A DNA stretch of 64,000 bases from Stenotrophomonas sp. UBA2124 (GCA_002329155.1 DCXY01000044.1:34092-98091), one strand, 5' to 3'. Counted from the first letter of the stretch, positions 25,145 through 34,747 are shown. Made by a program: numbers and translations. Notes: generated from the sequence alone by a model not told the origin.

Positions 25145-25990
25145 ATGACCGTCCCTCCTCCGGTTCCGGTTTCTTCTTCCGCCCCTTCCACGCCCCCCGT
25201 AAAAACCGCCGGGTCCCCCGTGCTTGGGTTCTGGCTGGACCTGGGCATCGCGGTGGTCACCCTGCTCGGCCTGAGCCTGTTGGCGAGCATGGTCTGGGGC
25301 CTGTGGCGTGCCGTGGAAGTGGGCGTGGCCGCAGGCCGCTCCGGCCAGGGCGTGCCGCAGAGCACCGACATGGCCGCGCTGATGGGCCAGCCGGGGGCAT
25401 TGGCGCAGATGTTGATCGCCATGCTCGCCACCGGTGGCGCGGCCCTGCTGCTGTACTTCTGGCGCCGCCGTGCCAGCGCCGCCGAGCGTGCGCAATCCAA
25501 CACCGCCGCGCTGCGCCCTTCCACCTGGGGCTGGACCCTGCTGGTGGCCACCGGCGTGTTCATCGGCAGCAGCACGATCAGCTGGCTGGGCAAGCAGATC
25601 GGCATAGAGCCCGCGCCGACCAATCTGCCGTTGATGGAGCAGGCGCTGGCCCATTACCCGGTATTCCTGGTGCTGTTTGCGGTGGTCATTGCCCCGGCCT
25701 ACGAAGAACTGCTGTTCCGCCGGGTGCTGTTCGGGCGCCTGTGGGCCGCTGGCCGGCCGTTGTTGGGAATGCTGCTCAGTGGCGCCGCATTCGCATTGGT
25801 ACATGAGATTCCAGGTACCAGCCCCAACGGCCTGTCGGAGATGCTGCAGCTGTGGCTGGTCTATGGCGCCATGGGCGTGGCCTTCGCCTGGCTGTACCGC
25901 CGCACCGGCACACTCTGGGCCGCCGTGGCCGCGCATGCGCTGAACAACGCAGTGGCATTGGCCGCGCTCGTATGGTTCGGCGTTCAGTAA
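25145..25990 (+). CDS. CPBP-family intramembrane metalloprotease (CAAX protease-like)
   Basis: A 281-residue membrane protein with about seven hydrophobic segments. The Abi/CPBP catalytic motifs are present: YEELLFRRVLFGRL (Glu187-Glu188, Arg192), ALVHEIPGT (His220) and the C-terminal AHALNNAVAL (His264, Asn267). Some relatives process prenylated proteins or peptides; the substrate here is unknown. The first ~25 residues are Pro/Ser/Thr-rich and probably cytoplasmic. The ATG at 25145 is chosen over an earlier in-frame start that would add only low-complexity sequence. Confidence 0.87.
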   Translation: MTVPPPVPVSSSAPSTPPVKTAGSPVLGFWLDLGIAVVTLLGLSLLASMVWGLWRAVEVGVAAGRSGQGVPQSTDMAALMGQPGALAQMLIAMLATGGAALLLYFWRRRASAAERAQSNTAALRPSTWGWTLLVATGVFIGSSTISWLGKQIGIEPAPTNLPLMEQALAHYPVFLVLFAVVIAPAYEELLFRRVLFGRLWAAGRPLLGMLLSGAAFALVHEIPGTSPNGLSEMLQLWLVYGAMGVAFAWLYRRTGTLWAAVAAHALNNAVALAALVWFGVQ

Positions 25991-26062
25991 AACCCCCGTA
26001 CGGTTGACGAAAATTTAAGCAGTTCGCTCGCACACTGCAGTCATGAATGAGGGGGTCATGCC

Positions 26063-26869
26063 ATGAAGCTTGCTGTCTTTGCTGTCACCACGGTGCTGCT
26101 GCTCGGCGCCTGCGCCACCACTATCTCGCCCACCGGGCGCCGCCAGGTGGTGGGGGGTGTTTCGCAGCAGCAGCTGGACCAGCTGGGCGCACAGGCCTTT
26201 GCTGAAACCAAGGCCAAGCAGACCCTCAACCGCGACGGCAAGCAGAATGGCTACGTGCAGTGCGTGGTCAACGCACTGGTCGCGCAGCTGCCACAGCAAT
26301 ACCGCGGCGTGCGCTGGGAAACGGCCGTATTCGTGGACAAGGAACCCAACGCCTTTGCCCTGCCTGGCGGCAAGGTGGGCGTGAACACCGGCATCTTCAG
26401 CGTGGCCAAGAACCAGGACCAGCTGGCGGCGGTCATCGGCCATGAAATCGGCCACGTCATCTCGCGCCATCACGAAGAACGGCTGACCCGCCAGATGGGT
26501 GCTCAAACCGGCCTGGCCGTGCTCGGCGCGCTGGCCGGTGCGGCCTATGGCGACACCGCGTCCAGCGCGGTCAACCAGTTCGGTGGCATGGGTGCACAGG
26601 CCATGTTCCTGCTGCCCGGCTCGCGCACCCAGGAAAGCGAGGCCGACGTGGTGGGCCAGCGGCTGATGGCCCAGGCCGGCTTTGATCCCTCACAGGCAGT
26701 GAATCTGTGGCAGAACATGATGGCAGCCAGTGGCAACAGAGCGCCGCAATGGCTGTCCACCCACCCGGACCCGGCCAACCGCATCCGTGAACTGCAACGT
26801 GACGTGCCGGCGCTGGAGCCCGTGTACCGCCAGGCGCGCCAATCGGGAATTGTCCCAAAGTGCGGGTGA
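26063..26869 (+). CDS. M48-family metalloprotease lipoprotein (LoiP/YggG-like)
   Basis: A 268-residue zinc protease. The N-terminus is a lipoprotein signal with lipobox LLGAC (Cys17), so it is anchored to a membrane on the periplasmic side. The active site HEIGH (His127, Glu128, His131) and the third ligand in QESEAD (about 191-195) are intact. The family C-terminal STHPDPANRIRELQ is also present. Such proteases act in envelope protein quality control. This gene and its neighbours gyrB and tonB are in the order usual for Xanthomonadaceae. Confidence 0.92.
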   Translation: MKLAVFAVTTVLLLGACATTISPTGRRQVVGGVSQQQLDQLGAQAFAETKAKQTLNRDGKQNGYVQCVVNALVAQLPQQYRGVRWETAVFVDKEPNAFALPGGKVGVNTGIFSVAKNQDQLAAVIGHEIGHVISRHHEERLTRQMGAQTGLAVLGALAGAAYGDTASSAVNQFGGMGAQAMFLLPGSRTQESEADVVGQRLMAQAGFDPSQAVNLWQNMMAASGNRAPQWLSTHPDPANRIRELQRDVPALEPVYRQARQSGIVPKCG

Positions 26870-26997
26870 CCGCGGCCTTGCTGCAGTACACCATCACAAG
26901 TGATTTCTCCGTATAAGAATTTCTGCTACGTTTGCCTGCTCGGTTTTTGCCGACAGTCCGAATTTCCGCCGATCAGGCGGCTCCATTGAGGTGAACC

Positions 26998-28188
26998 ATG
27001 ATCTTCCGCAGCCATAAACAAGCCGTGCTTTCCGTCCTTATCGCGACCGCGCTCGGTGGTGTTGTGGTGGCCGATGCAGCGGCCCAGTCGCGTTCGAGCG
27101 AGCGCAACGAGCGCCGCGGCGGCAAGAGCGAGAAGGCCGAGGTGCTGTACCCCGATGCAACGCGCGTCGACCCCAAGGGCAAGGCTTCGTCCAAGATGGG
27201 CAGCAAGCTGCAGAAGCTGTTCGGCGCCTACAACAAGGACGACTTTGCCGAAACCCGCAAGCTGGCCGACGAAATCATCGCCGCTGACGGTGCCAACGAT
27301 TATGACAAGGCGGTCGCCAACCAGCTGGCCTCGCAGGCTGCCTACAACAGTGACGACAATGCCGCTGCCAAGCAGTACCTGCAGCAGGCCATCGCACTGA
27401 ACCAGCTGGACAACAACGGCCACCTGCAGGCCATGCTGATGCTGGCCCAGCTGCAGCTGCAGGACGAGCAGTACGCCGAAGGCATCGCCAACCTGGACAA
27501 GTACTTTGCCGAGTCCAAGTCCACCAAGCCCGAAGAACTGATCATCAAGGGCCAGGCGCTGTACCAGACCGAAAAGTACGCCGAGGCCATTCCGGTGCTG
27601 AAGGCGGCCATTGCCGCTTCGCCCGAGCCGAAGGACAGCTGGAACCAGCTGCTGATGGCCTCCTACGCCGAAGCCGGCCAGACCGGTGAAGCGGTGAAGG
27701 AAGCCGAGGCGCTGGTCAACAAGAATCCTTCGGACAAGAAGGCGCAGATCAACCTGGCCAGCATGTACATGCAGGCCGACCAGATGGACAAGGCCGCAGC
27801 GGTGATGGACAAGCTGCGTGCGGCCGGGCAGCTCACCGATGAGCGCGAGTACAAGCAGCTGTACTCGATCTACGCGAACACCGAGAACAAGGAAAAGGAC
27901 GTTATTGCGGTGATCAACGAGGGCCTGCAGAAGGGCATCCTCAAGCCGGATTACCAGGTTTACCTGGCACTGGCGCAGTCGTACTACTACAGCGACCAGG
28001 TCCCGCAGGCGATCGAGGCGTGGCAGAAGGCGGCTCCGCTGTCCAAGGATGGTGAGACGTACCTCAACCTGGCGCGTGTTCTGCACTCCGAGGGGCGTAT
28101 CCCCGAGGCGAAGCAGGCCGCCCGGGATGCAAAGGCTAAAGGTGTGAAGAACGCGGCCGATGCAGACAAAATCATCAACCTGAAGTAA
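26998..28188 (+). CDS. Secreted tetratricopeptide-repeat protein
   Basis: A 396-residue protein with a signal peptide (AVLSVLIATALGGVVVADAAAQ), a charged spacer (RSSERNERRGGKSEKAE) and then at least six TPR-like helical repeats (for example PEELIIKGQALYQTEKYAEA and KKAQINLASMYMQADQMDKA). It is likely periplasmic and involved in protein-protein contacts. It lies directly upstream of tonB-exbBD with 144 bases between, so a link to the Ton system is possible but is inference only. The upstream ATG has a GGTGA-type ribosome site. Confidence 0.85.
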   Translation: MIFRSHKQAVLSVLIATALGGVVVADAAAQSRSSERNERRGGKSEKAEVLYPDATRVDPKGKASSKMGSKLQKLFGAYNKDDFAETRKLADEIIAADGANDYDKAVANQLASQAAYNSDDNAAAKQYLQQAIALNQLDNNGHLQAMLMLAQLQLQDEQYAEGIANLDKYFAESKSTKPEELIIKGQALYQTEKYAEAIPVLKAAIAASPEPKDSWNQLLMASYAEAGQTGEAVKEAEALVNKNPSDKKAQINLASMYMQADQMDKAAAVMDKLRAAGQLTDEREYKQLYSIYANTENKEKDVIAVINEGLQKGILKPDYQVYLALAQSYYYSDQVPQAIEAWQKAAPLSKDGETYLNLARVLHSEGRIPEAKQAARDAKAKGVKNAADADKIINLK

Positions 28189-28332
28189 GCAGGAATAACG
28201 CCTGAACCGCTGTTTTCAAGATGCGCAGCTGGTCAGGATTGGTATAAGCTTGGAGGTTCCTGCGGTGTCATGCACCGCTGAATCTGGGGCAAAAGCAACA
28301 CTTGCCCCGCCCCACAACAGAGTTCTTGGCGC

Positions 28333-29001
<669 letters not shown>

Positions 29002-29087
29002 TCCAGGTGGCGGCTGTCACGGCCGCCCCGGGAACCGCTCAACATTAGCTACACCCTTTAACACCACACACAACAAAGGTAAGCGTC

Positions 29088-29831
29088 ATGCTGCAGGAAA
29101 TTTTCATCGCCGCTGCTGCCGGGGGCAACGCAAACAACGCGCTCTCGCAGATGGGCTTCGAGCACCTGATTCACGAAATGACCTCCCAGCCGGGCGATTT
29201 CGCCGTCTCCTGGGTCGTGCTGATCACCCTGGTGGTGATGTCGGCCATGTCCTGGTACTGGACTGTCATCAACATCTTCCGTACCGCCCGCCTGAAGTCG
29301 GCCGCTGACCGCGTGCCGAGCCTGTTCTGGGATGCCCCGAACGCACAGGACGCCATCCGCGCGATGGAAGAGCAGCCGGCTTCGGAGCCGTTCTCCAAGA
29401 TCGCCCTGGACGCTGCCCAGGCCGCTGCCCACCACCAGCAGGCGGGCGCCGCTGAAACCCTGACCCGTTCGGAGTTCGTGGACCGCGCCCTGCGCCAGGC
29501 CGTGACCCGTGAGTCGAACAAGCTGCAGGGCGGCATGATCCTGCTGGCCACCGTCGGTGCAACTGCTCCGTTCGTGGGTCTGCTGGGTACCGTGTGGGGC
29601 ATCTACGGCGCGCTGATCAAGATCGGTGCCACCGGTTCGGCCTCCATCGACGCCGTTGCCGGCCCGGTGGGTGAAGCCCTGATCATGACCGCCATCGGTC
29701 TGTTCGTGGCTATCCCGGCCGTGTTCGCCTTCAACTTCTTCAGCAAGATCAACAGCGCGACCGTCAGCAAGTTCGACACCTTCGCTCACGATCTGCACGA
29801 CTTCTTCGCCACCGGTTCGCGCGTTCGCTGA
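29088..29831 (+). CDS. exbB: Biopolymer transport protein ExbB
   Basis: A 247-residue inner-membrane protein of the MotA/TolQ/ExbB proton-channel family with three helices. The conserved core is GGMILLATVGATAPFVGLLG followed by TVWGIYGALIKIGATGSASIDAVAGPVGEAL (quoted by its ends TVWG and GEAL) and IGLFVAIPAVFAFNFF. With ExbD it powers TonB. It starts 86 bases after tonB; that gap holds a hairpin without a T run, which may reduce read-through. Confidence 0.95.
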   Translation: MLQEIFIAAAAGGNANNALSQMGFEHLIHEMTSQPGDFAVSWVVLITLVVMSAMSWYWTVINIFRTARLKSAADRVPSLFWDAPNAQDAIRAMEEQPASEPFSKIALDAAQAAAHHQQAGAAETLTRSEFVDRALRQAVTRESNKLQGGMILLATVGATAPFVGLLGTVWGIYGALIKIGATGSASIDAVAGPVGEALIMTAIGLFVAIPAVFAFNFFSKINSATVSKFDTFAHDLHDFFATGSRVR

Positions 29832-29877
29832 TCCGGCAAGCAAAGCAGTCCTCGCAACGATATAGACGGAGCCCGTT

Positions 29878-30303
29878 ATGGCTTTCAGTAGTGGCAACAG
29901 CAGCGGCCCCATGGCCGACATCAACGTCACGCCCCTCGTGGACGTGATGTTGGTGCTGCTGATCATCTTCATCATCACGGCTCCCCTGATGTCCCACAAG
30001 GTCAAGGTGGAGCTGCCCGAGGCCAACCTGATCCAGGACCCGGAAGCGGCAGCCGAGCGCAAGGGTCCGATCACCGTGGCGGTCAAGGAAGACGGCACGC
30101 TCTACTGGAACGACGAAAAGGTCTCCAAGGAGACCTTGGAATCGCGTTTCGCCACCGCTGCGCAGCAGACGCCGCAGCCGCCGCTGAATCTGCGTGGTGA
30201 CAAGACCACCAAGATGAGCGTGATCAACGAAGTGACCAAGATCGCGCAGAGTCAGGGCATGCTGGACGTCGGTTTCGTTGCCACCAAAGAAAAGGGGCAT
30301 TGA
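29878..30303 (+). CDS. exbD1: Biopolymer transport protein ExbD, copy 1
   Basis: A 141-residue protein with the family N-terminus MADINVTPLVDVMLVLLIIF, in which the Asp in the helix carries protons. A periplasmic domain follows. It shares the MAFSSGN start and the whole first helix with the next gene, showing tandem duplication, while the periplasmic parts differ. It lies 46 bases after exbB and three bases before the second exbD. Confidence 0.95.
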   Translation: MAFSSGNSSGPMADINVTPLVDVMLVLLIIFIITAPLMSHKVKVELPEANLIQDPEAAAERKGPITVAVKEDGTLYWNDEKVSKETLESRFATAAQQTPQPPLNLRGDKTTKMSVINEVTKIAQSQGMLDVGFVATKEKGH

Positions 30304-30306
30304 GCG

Positions 30307-30717
30307 ATGGCTTTCAGTAGTGGCAACAACAAGGGCCCAATGGCCGACATCAACGTCACGCCCCTGGTGGACGTGATGCTGGTGCTGTTGATCATCTTCA
30401 TCGTGACCGCGCCGATCATGACCTACCCGATCGCCGTGGATCTGCCGCAGCGGGTCATCAACCCGCCGCCGCAGCTGCGCGAGCCGCCGCCGCCGATCGA
30501 GCTGCGTGTGGATGCGAGCAACCAGGTTTACTGGAACAACAGTCCGGTGAACGTGGCTGACCTCGAGCAGAGGATGAAGGAAGAAGTGCAGCGGGATCCG
30601 ACCAACCAGCCGGAACTCCGCATCGATGCCAGCCCGGATTCGGAATACGACGTCATGGCCAAGATCCTGGCCCAGGCGAAGAACGCCGACATGAAGAAGA
30701 TTGGCTTCGTGCAGTAA
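30307..30717 (+). CDS. exbD2: Biopolymer transport protein ExbD, copy 2
   Basis: A 136-residue ExbD paralogue. It has the same helix (ADINVTPLVDVMLVLLIIFIV) as copy 1 but a different periplasmic domain with a Pro-rich stretch (NPPPQLREPPPPIEL). Two consecutive exbD genes are characteristic of Xanthomonas-type Ton systems, where the second copy has a specialised role. It is the last gene of the operon; a terminator follows. Confidence 0.93.
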   Translation: MAFSSGNNKGPMADINVTPLVDVMLVLLIIFIVTAPIMTYPIAVDLPQRVINPPPQLREPPPPIELRVDASNQVYWNNSPVNVADLEQRMKEEVQRDPTNQPELRIDASPDSEYDVMAKILAQAKNADMKKIGFVQ

Positions 30718-30748
30718 GACTGCAACACCAAGTCATGACGCGACTGGA

Positions 30749-30780
30749 AAGCGCCCCCGCAGAGCGGGGGCGTTTTTTTT
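30749..30780 (+). terminator. Terminator of the tonB-exbBD cluster
   Basis: GCGCCCCCGC-aga-GCGGGGGCG followed by eight T residues, 32 bases after the exbD2 stop. Confidence 0.92.
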
Positions 30781-30813
30781 GGTCTGGGTTCGGGTGAATG
30801 AAGCGGAGGAGCG

Positions 30814-31341
30814 ACCCCTCCCCAACCCTCCCCTTGGCCTGCGGCCAAAGGGAGGGGGCAAGAGCGGCTGCGCTGGGTTGCCGGAAATCCAGTGCGCCGC
30901 TGTTCTTGCTTCAAATGGAGACAGAAAGAAACGGGCGCGAAGTCGGATGCCGCCGGGCAAGCCCGAACCCGCATGATCAGCCCCCTCCCTTTGGCCTGCG
31001 GCCAAAGGGAGGGGGCAAGAACGGCTGTGCCGGGTTGCCGGAATTCCAGTGCGCGGCTGGTCTTGCTTCAAATGGAGACAGGAAAGAAACGGGCGCCAAC
31101 CCGGATGCCGCCGGGCAAGCCCGAACCCGCATGATCAGCCCCCTCCTTTTGGCCTGCGGCCAAAGGGAGGGGGCAAGAGCGGCTGTGCCGGGTTGCCGGA
31201 ATTCCAGTGCGTGGCTGGTTTTGCTTCAAATGGAGACAGGAAAGAAACGGGCGCCAAGTCGGATGCCGCCGGGCAAGCCCGAGTCCGCATGACCGGCCCC
31301 CTCCCATTGGCCGCAGGCCAAGGGGAGGGTTGGGGAGGGGT
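30814..31341. repeat. 528-bp inverted-repeat element with a core repeated three times at a 158-bp period
   Basis: The outer ends (ACCCCTCCCCAACCCTCCCC and GGGGAGGGTTGGGGAGGGGT) are perfect inverted repeats. The TTGGCC-type hairpin recurs at about 30834, 30991, 31149 and 31307, spaced 157-158 bases apart. Between the hairpins the same ~115-base core is repeated three times (GGGTTGCCGGAA.TCCAGTGCG, CTTCAAATGGAGACAG, GCCGCCGGGCAAGCCCGA). Apparent open frames across it are repeat artefacts. Confidence 0.8.
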
Positions 31342-31376
31342 AAGCCTTCAGCGAAACAAGCACCCCGATGGCCCAC

Positions 31377-31932
31377 TTATCCCCACCCTCCTGTGGATTA
31401 CTCCGCAACCAGCGCAGGTATTCCCACCTCAAGGATTTATCCACAAGCCTGTGGATAGTGTGCTGTCAGTGGCGGTTTGGCCGCAGCAGCACACCATGGC
31501 CTTATCAGTAAGGTTCAGCCCGCAACTCCAGGAGAGCCGGGGGCAACGGAACCTCAACCATCACCAGACCTCACGCGCATCACCACCCACCTGTTTATCC
31601 ACAGCCATGGCAGCAGCCGGGCATATCCTGGCCCACATGGAACGCGGCTACGCCGGAGACGGGCTACAGCCCTGTTCCTCCCATGTCTTATCCACAAAGC
31701 AAGGGACAGCTGTGGACAAACCGAGGCTTCGGCCAACGTAAGACCATACATACTCAATACACGCCTTTCTGCAGCGATTGAGTGGCTATCTTCCCGATTA
31801 CAGACGGGTTACCAGGTTCTGCCCGCCCGTTGCGTGGCGTTCTATCCACAACACTCAACAGCTGCGCCCAACGTGCTTGTTCCACGCACGGCGGCCAACC
31901 TTCCGGATCACCTCTGGCGCTGTTTATCCACA
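31377..31932. promoter_or_regulatory. Cluster of DnaA boxes in a non-coding region
   Basis: Four perfect TTATCCACA sites lie at 31437-31445, 31595-31603, 31688-31696 and 31924-31932, all in the same orientation. One-mismatch sites are at 31377 (TTATCCCCA), 31392 (TGTGGATTA), 31450 (TGTGGATAG), 31711 (TGTGGACAA) and 31842 (CTATCCACA). The 31,342-32,101 region has no credible gene. The density suggests a DnaA-titrating or DnaA-reactivating locus comparable in concept to datA or DARS; this is inference. Confidence 0.65.
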
Positions 31933-32101
31933 GCGGATGTCACCAAGCAGGTGCTGGCCGATATGCCGCCATCGGTAGCAGCCAAGCCCGCCCATCAATT
32001 TATGCGTGATGTACCCAACAACAGGCGCAGCAGACACCCCGCCTCCGGTTATTCACCGTGGACAAGTCTGTGCATAAGCCTGTGGGGAAACCGGGGCTGG
32101 C

Positions 32102-32872
32102 TCAGCCCGCAGCTGCCGGCGTGCTCTGCGCGGTGATGGCCAGGTAGTTGCCGATGGTCGTCTCCAGGCCCTCGTACAGGGCTTCGCCGATCAGCGCGTG
32201 GCCGATGGAAACTTCCAGCACGTCGGGCACCTGCGCCAGGAAGTAATGCAGGTTGGCCTGTGACAGGTCGTGGCCGGCGTTGACGCCCAGCCCTGCGGCC
32301 TGTGCACGACGTGCCGCGTCGGCAAACTGCGCAACCACGGTTTCGGTGGTGCCACGGGCGAAGGCTTCGGCGTAGGGGCCTGTGTATAACTCGATGCGGT
32401 CGGCGCCGAGCACGGCAGCCTGGGCGATGTCCGCGTTGCCGGCATCGACGAACAGGCTTACCCGGCAGCCGTAGTCTTTCAGCGTGGCAATCAATGGGCG
32501 CAGGCGCTGCCCGTCACGCGAAAAGTCGAAGCCATGGTCGGAGGTGAGCTGGCCATCGCCATCGGGCACCAGCGTGACCTGCGCCGGGCGGGTCTGTTCG
32601 CACAGCGGCAGCAGGCCCGGGTAGCCCTCACGCGGCGGCGCGAACGGGTTGCCTTCAATGTTGAATTCCACGCCATGCTGGCGGGTGAGCTCGGACAGGG
32701 CGTAAACGTCGTCAGCACGGATATGGCGCTGGTCAGGGCGCGGATGCACGGTGATGCCGTGTGCGCCGGCGCGCAGGCAGGTCATTGCCGCGCGCACCAC
32801 ATCCGGGTCGTTGCCGCCGCGCGAATTGCGCAGCACCGCGACCTTGTTGACGTTGACGCTGAGCTGGGTCAT
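32102..32872 (-). CDS. pdxJ: Pyridoxine 5'-phosphate synthase
   Basis: A 256-residue TIM-barrel enzyme. It joins 3-amino-2-oxopropyl phosphate with 1-deoxyxylulose 5-phosphate to make pyridoxine 5'-phosphate, the last ring-forming step of the DXP-dependent vitamin B6 pathway. Motifs are LSVNVNKVAVLRNSRGG, GAHGITVHPRPDQRHI, EFNIEGNPF, VTLVPD, VSLFVDAG, GADRIELYTGPYA and GLGVNAGHDLSQANL. Its start overlaps the stop of the upstream small membrane protein gene by four bases. Confidence 0.96.
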   Translation of the reverse strand: MTQLSVNVNKVAVLRNSRGGNDPDVVRAAMTCLRAGAHGITVHPRPDQRHIRADDVYALSELTRQHGVEFNIEGNPFAPPREGYPGLLPLCEQTRPAQVTLVPDGDGQLTSDHGFDFSRDGQRLRPLIATLKDYGCRVSLFVDAGNADIAQAAVLGADRIELYTGPYAEAFARGTTETVVAQFADAARRAQAAGLGVNAGHDLSQANLHYFLAQVPDVLEVSIGHALIGEALYEGLETTIGNYLAITAQSTPAAAG

Positions 32873-33195
32873 GGCTGGTTCGGGTCCTGCGGCGGTGCCG
32901 GTGGGGTGGTGGGGCTGGCGGCCGGCGCAACAGGTGCTGCGGCTGCCGGCGCCGGCGCGCTGGCGTCAGCGCCCTTGGGCTTGAACTGGTCACGCAGCGC
33001 CTGCAGCTCGGCCGGGTGCAGCGGGCGCGGGCTGTCGCTGATGACGCCACTGATCCGTGCCGCGTACAGGCCCTTGACCCACAGCAGCAGGAACACCAGC
33101 GAAGCCACCAGGGCCAGAACCAGCAGCCACATCTTGGTGGTCGAAAGGGCGAGCATGAAGCCGCCGAGTGCAAGCAGCAGGAACAACCAGTACAT
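32869..33195 (-). CDS. Small membrane protein of unknown function
   Basis: A 108-residue protein with two adjacent hydrophobic helices (residues ~2-17 and 23-42), a short basic loop and a C-terminal Ala/Pro-rich tail likely exposed to solvent. No known family is recognised. Its coding end overlaps the pdxJ start by four bases (ATGA type), so the two are translationally coupled; that is the main evidence that it is real. Confidence 0.75.
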   Translation of the reverse strand: MYWLFLLLALGGFMLALSTTKMWLLVLALVASLVFLLLWVKGLYAARISGVISDSPRPLHPAELQALRDQFKPKGADASAPAPAAAAPVAPAASPTTPPAPPQDPNQP

Positions 33196-33234
33196 GACGA
33201 TCTCCCCAGAGAAGTGCGCAGTGTAACGGTGTGC

Positions 33235-34698
33235 TCAGAGCAGTGGCGAGGCCAGCCGCGCGAACGCCTCGGGGAGCCGTTCGCGCCACAACGACCGGTG
33301 GTTGGCCGGCATGACCTCGGTGGCGTTGTCGAACTCCTGCAGCAGGATGGTTTCCAGCTCCGAGGTGAGTTCGCGGTTGTTGTACATCATCGACAGCTCG
33401 AAGTTCAGCCGGAAGCTGCGGTGGTCGAAGTTGGCGGTGCCGACGATGCAGGTGTGCTCGTCGGCGATGAAGGCCTTGCTGTGCAGCATGCGCGGGCCGT
33501 ATTCCCAGATGCGTACGCCGGCTTCGAGCAGTTCGTCGAAGTAAGAGCGCGCGCACAGGGTGACCAGCTTGGAGTCGCTCTGCTTGGGCACCATCAGGCG
33601 CGTGTCCAGGCCGGCCAGCGCGGCCGAGGTGAGCGCCATGCGCGCGGCTTCGCCCGGCACGAAATACGGGGTGACCAGCCACACGCGGCGCCTGGCCTCC
33701 TGGATGGCGGCAACGTGCAGACGATGGATGGCTTCCCACGCCGAATCCGGCCCTGAAATCAGCACCTGCGCGTGGATGTGCCCAGCTTCGCGCGGCGGCA
33801 CCTCGGGCGGGAACAGGTCCACCTGCTGGAAGTGCTCCGGCCCCTGCCCAGTGGCGTAGATCCAGTCTTCCAGAAACACCAGCTGCAGGCTGCGCACGAC
33901 ATGGCCACGGATGCGCATGTGCAGGTCGCGGTAGGCGTTGGGGTTGCGGCTGTCGTCCTCCTCGTCGGTGACGTTGATGCCACCGGTGAAGGCCACCTGC
34001 CCGTCCACCACCACCAGCTTGCGGTGCGTGCGCAGGTTCAGCCACGGGCGCTTGAACGGCTTGAGCAGCTGCCGTGGATGGAACCAGACCACCTCGCCAC
34101 CTGCATCGAGCAGCGGCTTCAGGAATTTCCTGCCGACCTTGGAGGAGCCCACCGCATCCAGCAGCAGGCGCACCTTCACGCCATTGCGCGCACGTTCGAT
34201 CAGCGCATCACGCATGGCGGTGCCGGCGTGATCGGGCTCGAAGATGTAGTACTCCAGATTGACGTGCCGCTGCGCCTGGCCGATGGCCTCGATGATGGCC
34301 GCATAGGTGGCGGCGCCGTCCACCAGCCAGTCCACGTCGGTGGCGCTGCTGGGCGCCAGCCCGGTGGTGGCCTGTCCGACCCGGGCCAGCTCGGTGCAGG
34401 CTCCGTCTGGCGGGCAGATCGCGTCATAGGTGCCCAGCCCTTCGCGGGAGCGGCCACGGCGCAGGCGCTGGCGCACGATGCGCTGCGGCCCGAACAGGTA
34501 GTACACGAACAGGCCGATGTAGGGCAGCGCGGCCAGCGACAGAATCCAGCTCAGCGTGGCTACCGGCTCGCGCTTCTGCAGCACGATGTAGCCGGCCAGC
34601 AGCAGCAGGTAGATCACATAGGTGGCGGCCAGCGCCCGGCCCAGGTAGGGGAAACTGCCGGACAGCGTGGTCCAGGCGTCATGGAGGGCTTCGCGCAT
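33235..34698 (-). CDS. cls: Cardiolipin synthase
   Basis: A 487-residue phospholipase-D-family enzyme that makes cardiolipin in the inner membrane. Two N-terminal helices (residues ~20-40 and 46-70) are followed by two PLD active sites: H225RKLVVVDG and H406SKAFIADE, each with the His-Lys-Asp set intact and each followed by the usual Gly-x-x-Asn (FTGGIN, VGTANFD). The length equals that of E. coli ClsA. It is transcribed away from the marR-type gene that starts 93 bases away. Confidence 0.94.
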   Translation of the reverse strand: MREALHDAWTTLSGSFPYLGRALAATYVIYLLLLAGYIVLQKREPVATLSWILSLAALPYIGLFVYYLFGPQRIVRQRLRRGRSREGLGTYDAICPPDGACTELARVGQATTGLAPSSATDVDWLVDGAATYAAIIEAIGQAQRHVNLEYYIFEPDHAGTAMRDALIERARNGVKVRLLLDAVGSSKVGRKFLKPLLDAGGEVVWFHPRQLLKPFKRPWLNLRTHRKLVVVDGQVAFTGGINVTDEEDDSRNPNAYRDLHMRIRGHVVRSLQLVFLEDWIYATGQGPEHFQQVDLFPPEVPPREAGHIHAQVLISGPDSAWEAIHRLHVAAIQEARRRVWLVTPYFVPGEAARMALTSAALAGLDTRLMVPKQSDSKLVTLCARSYFDELLEAGVRIWEYGPRMLHSKAFIADEHTCIVGTANFDHRSFRLNFELSMMYNNRELTSELETILLQEFDNATEVMPANHRSLWRERLPEAFARLASPLL

Positions 34699-34747
34699 CG
34701 GGCGATTCTAGCCAGTCGGGGTGTTCTGCGGCCGTGCAGCGGGCGGT

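Noticed and set aside
21383..25936. A 1,517-codon open frame antisense to recF and gyrB
   Set aside because: Long antisense frames are usual opposite high-GC genes; composition is His/Gln/Arg/Val-rich nonsense and the plus-strand genes are certain.
26880..26997. A Fur box upstream of the TPR-tonB region
   Set aside because: ATAAGAATTT-like sequence occurs but matches the 19-bp Fur consensus poorly.
29002..29087. A terminator between tonB and exbB
   Set aside because: GGCGGC..GCCGCC forms a hairpin but no T run follows, so termination is not supported.
30814..31341. The 158-bp repeats considered as coding repeats of a surface protein
   Set aside because: Frames shift between units (157 and 158 bases), stops occur in all frames, and the ends form inverted repeats.
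31477..32136. A 219-codon plus-strand frame across the DnaA-box cluster
   Set aside because: Composition is random, it has no ribosome site and it runs into the end of pdxJ on the other strand.
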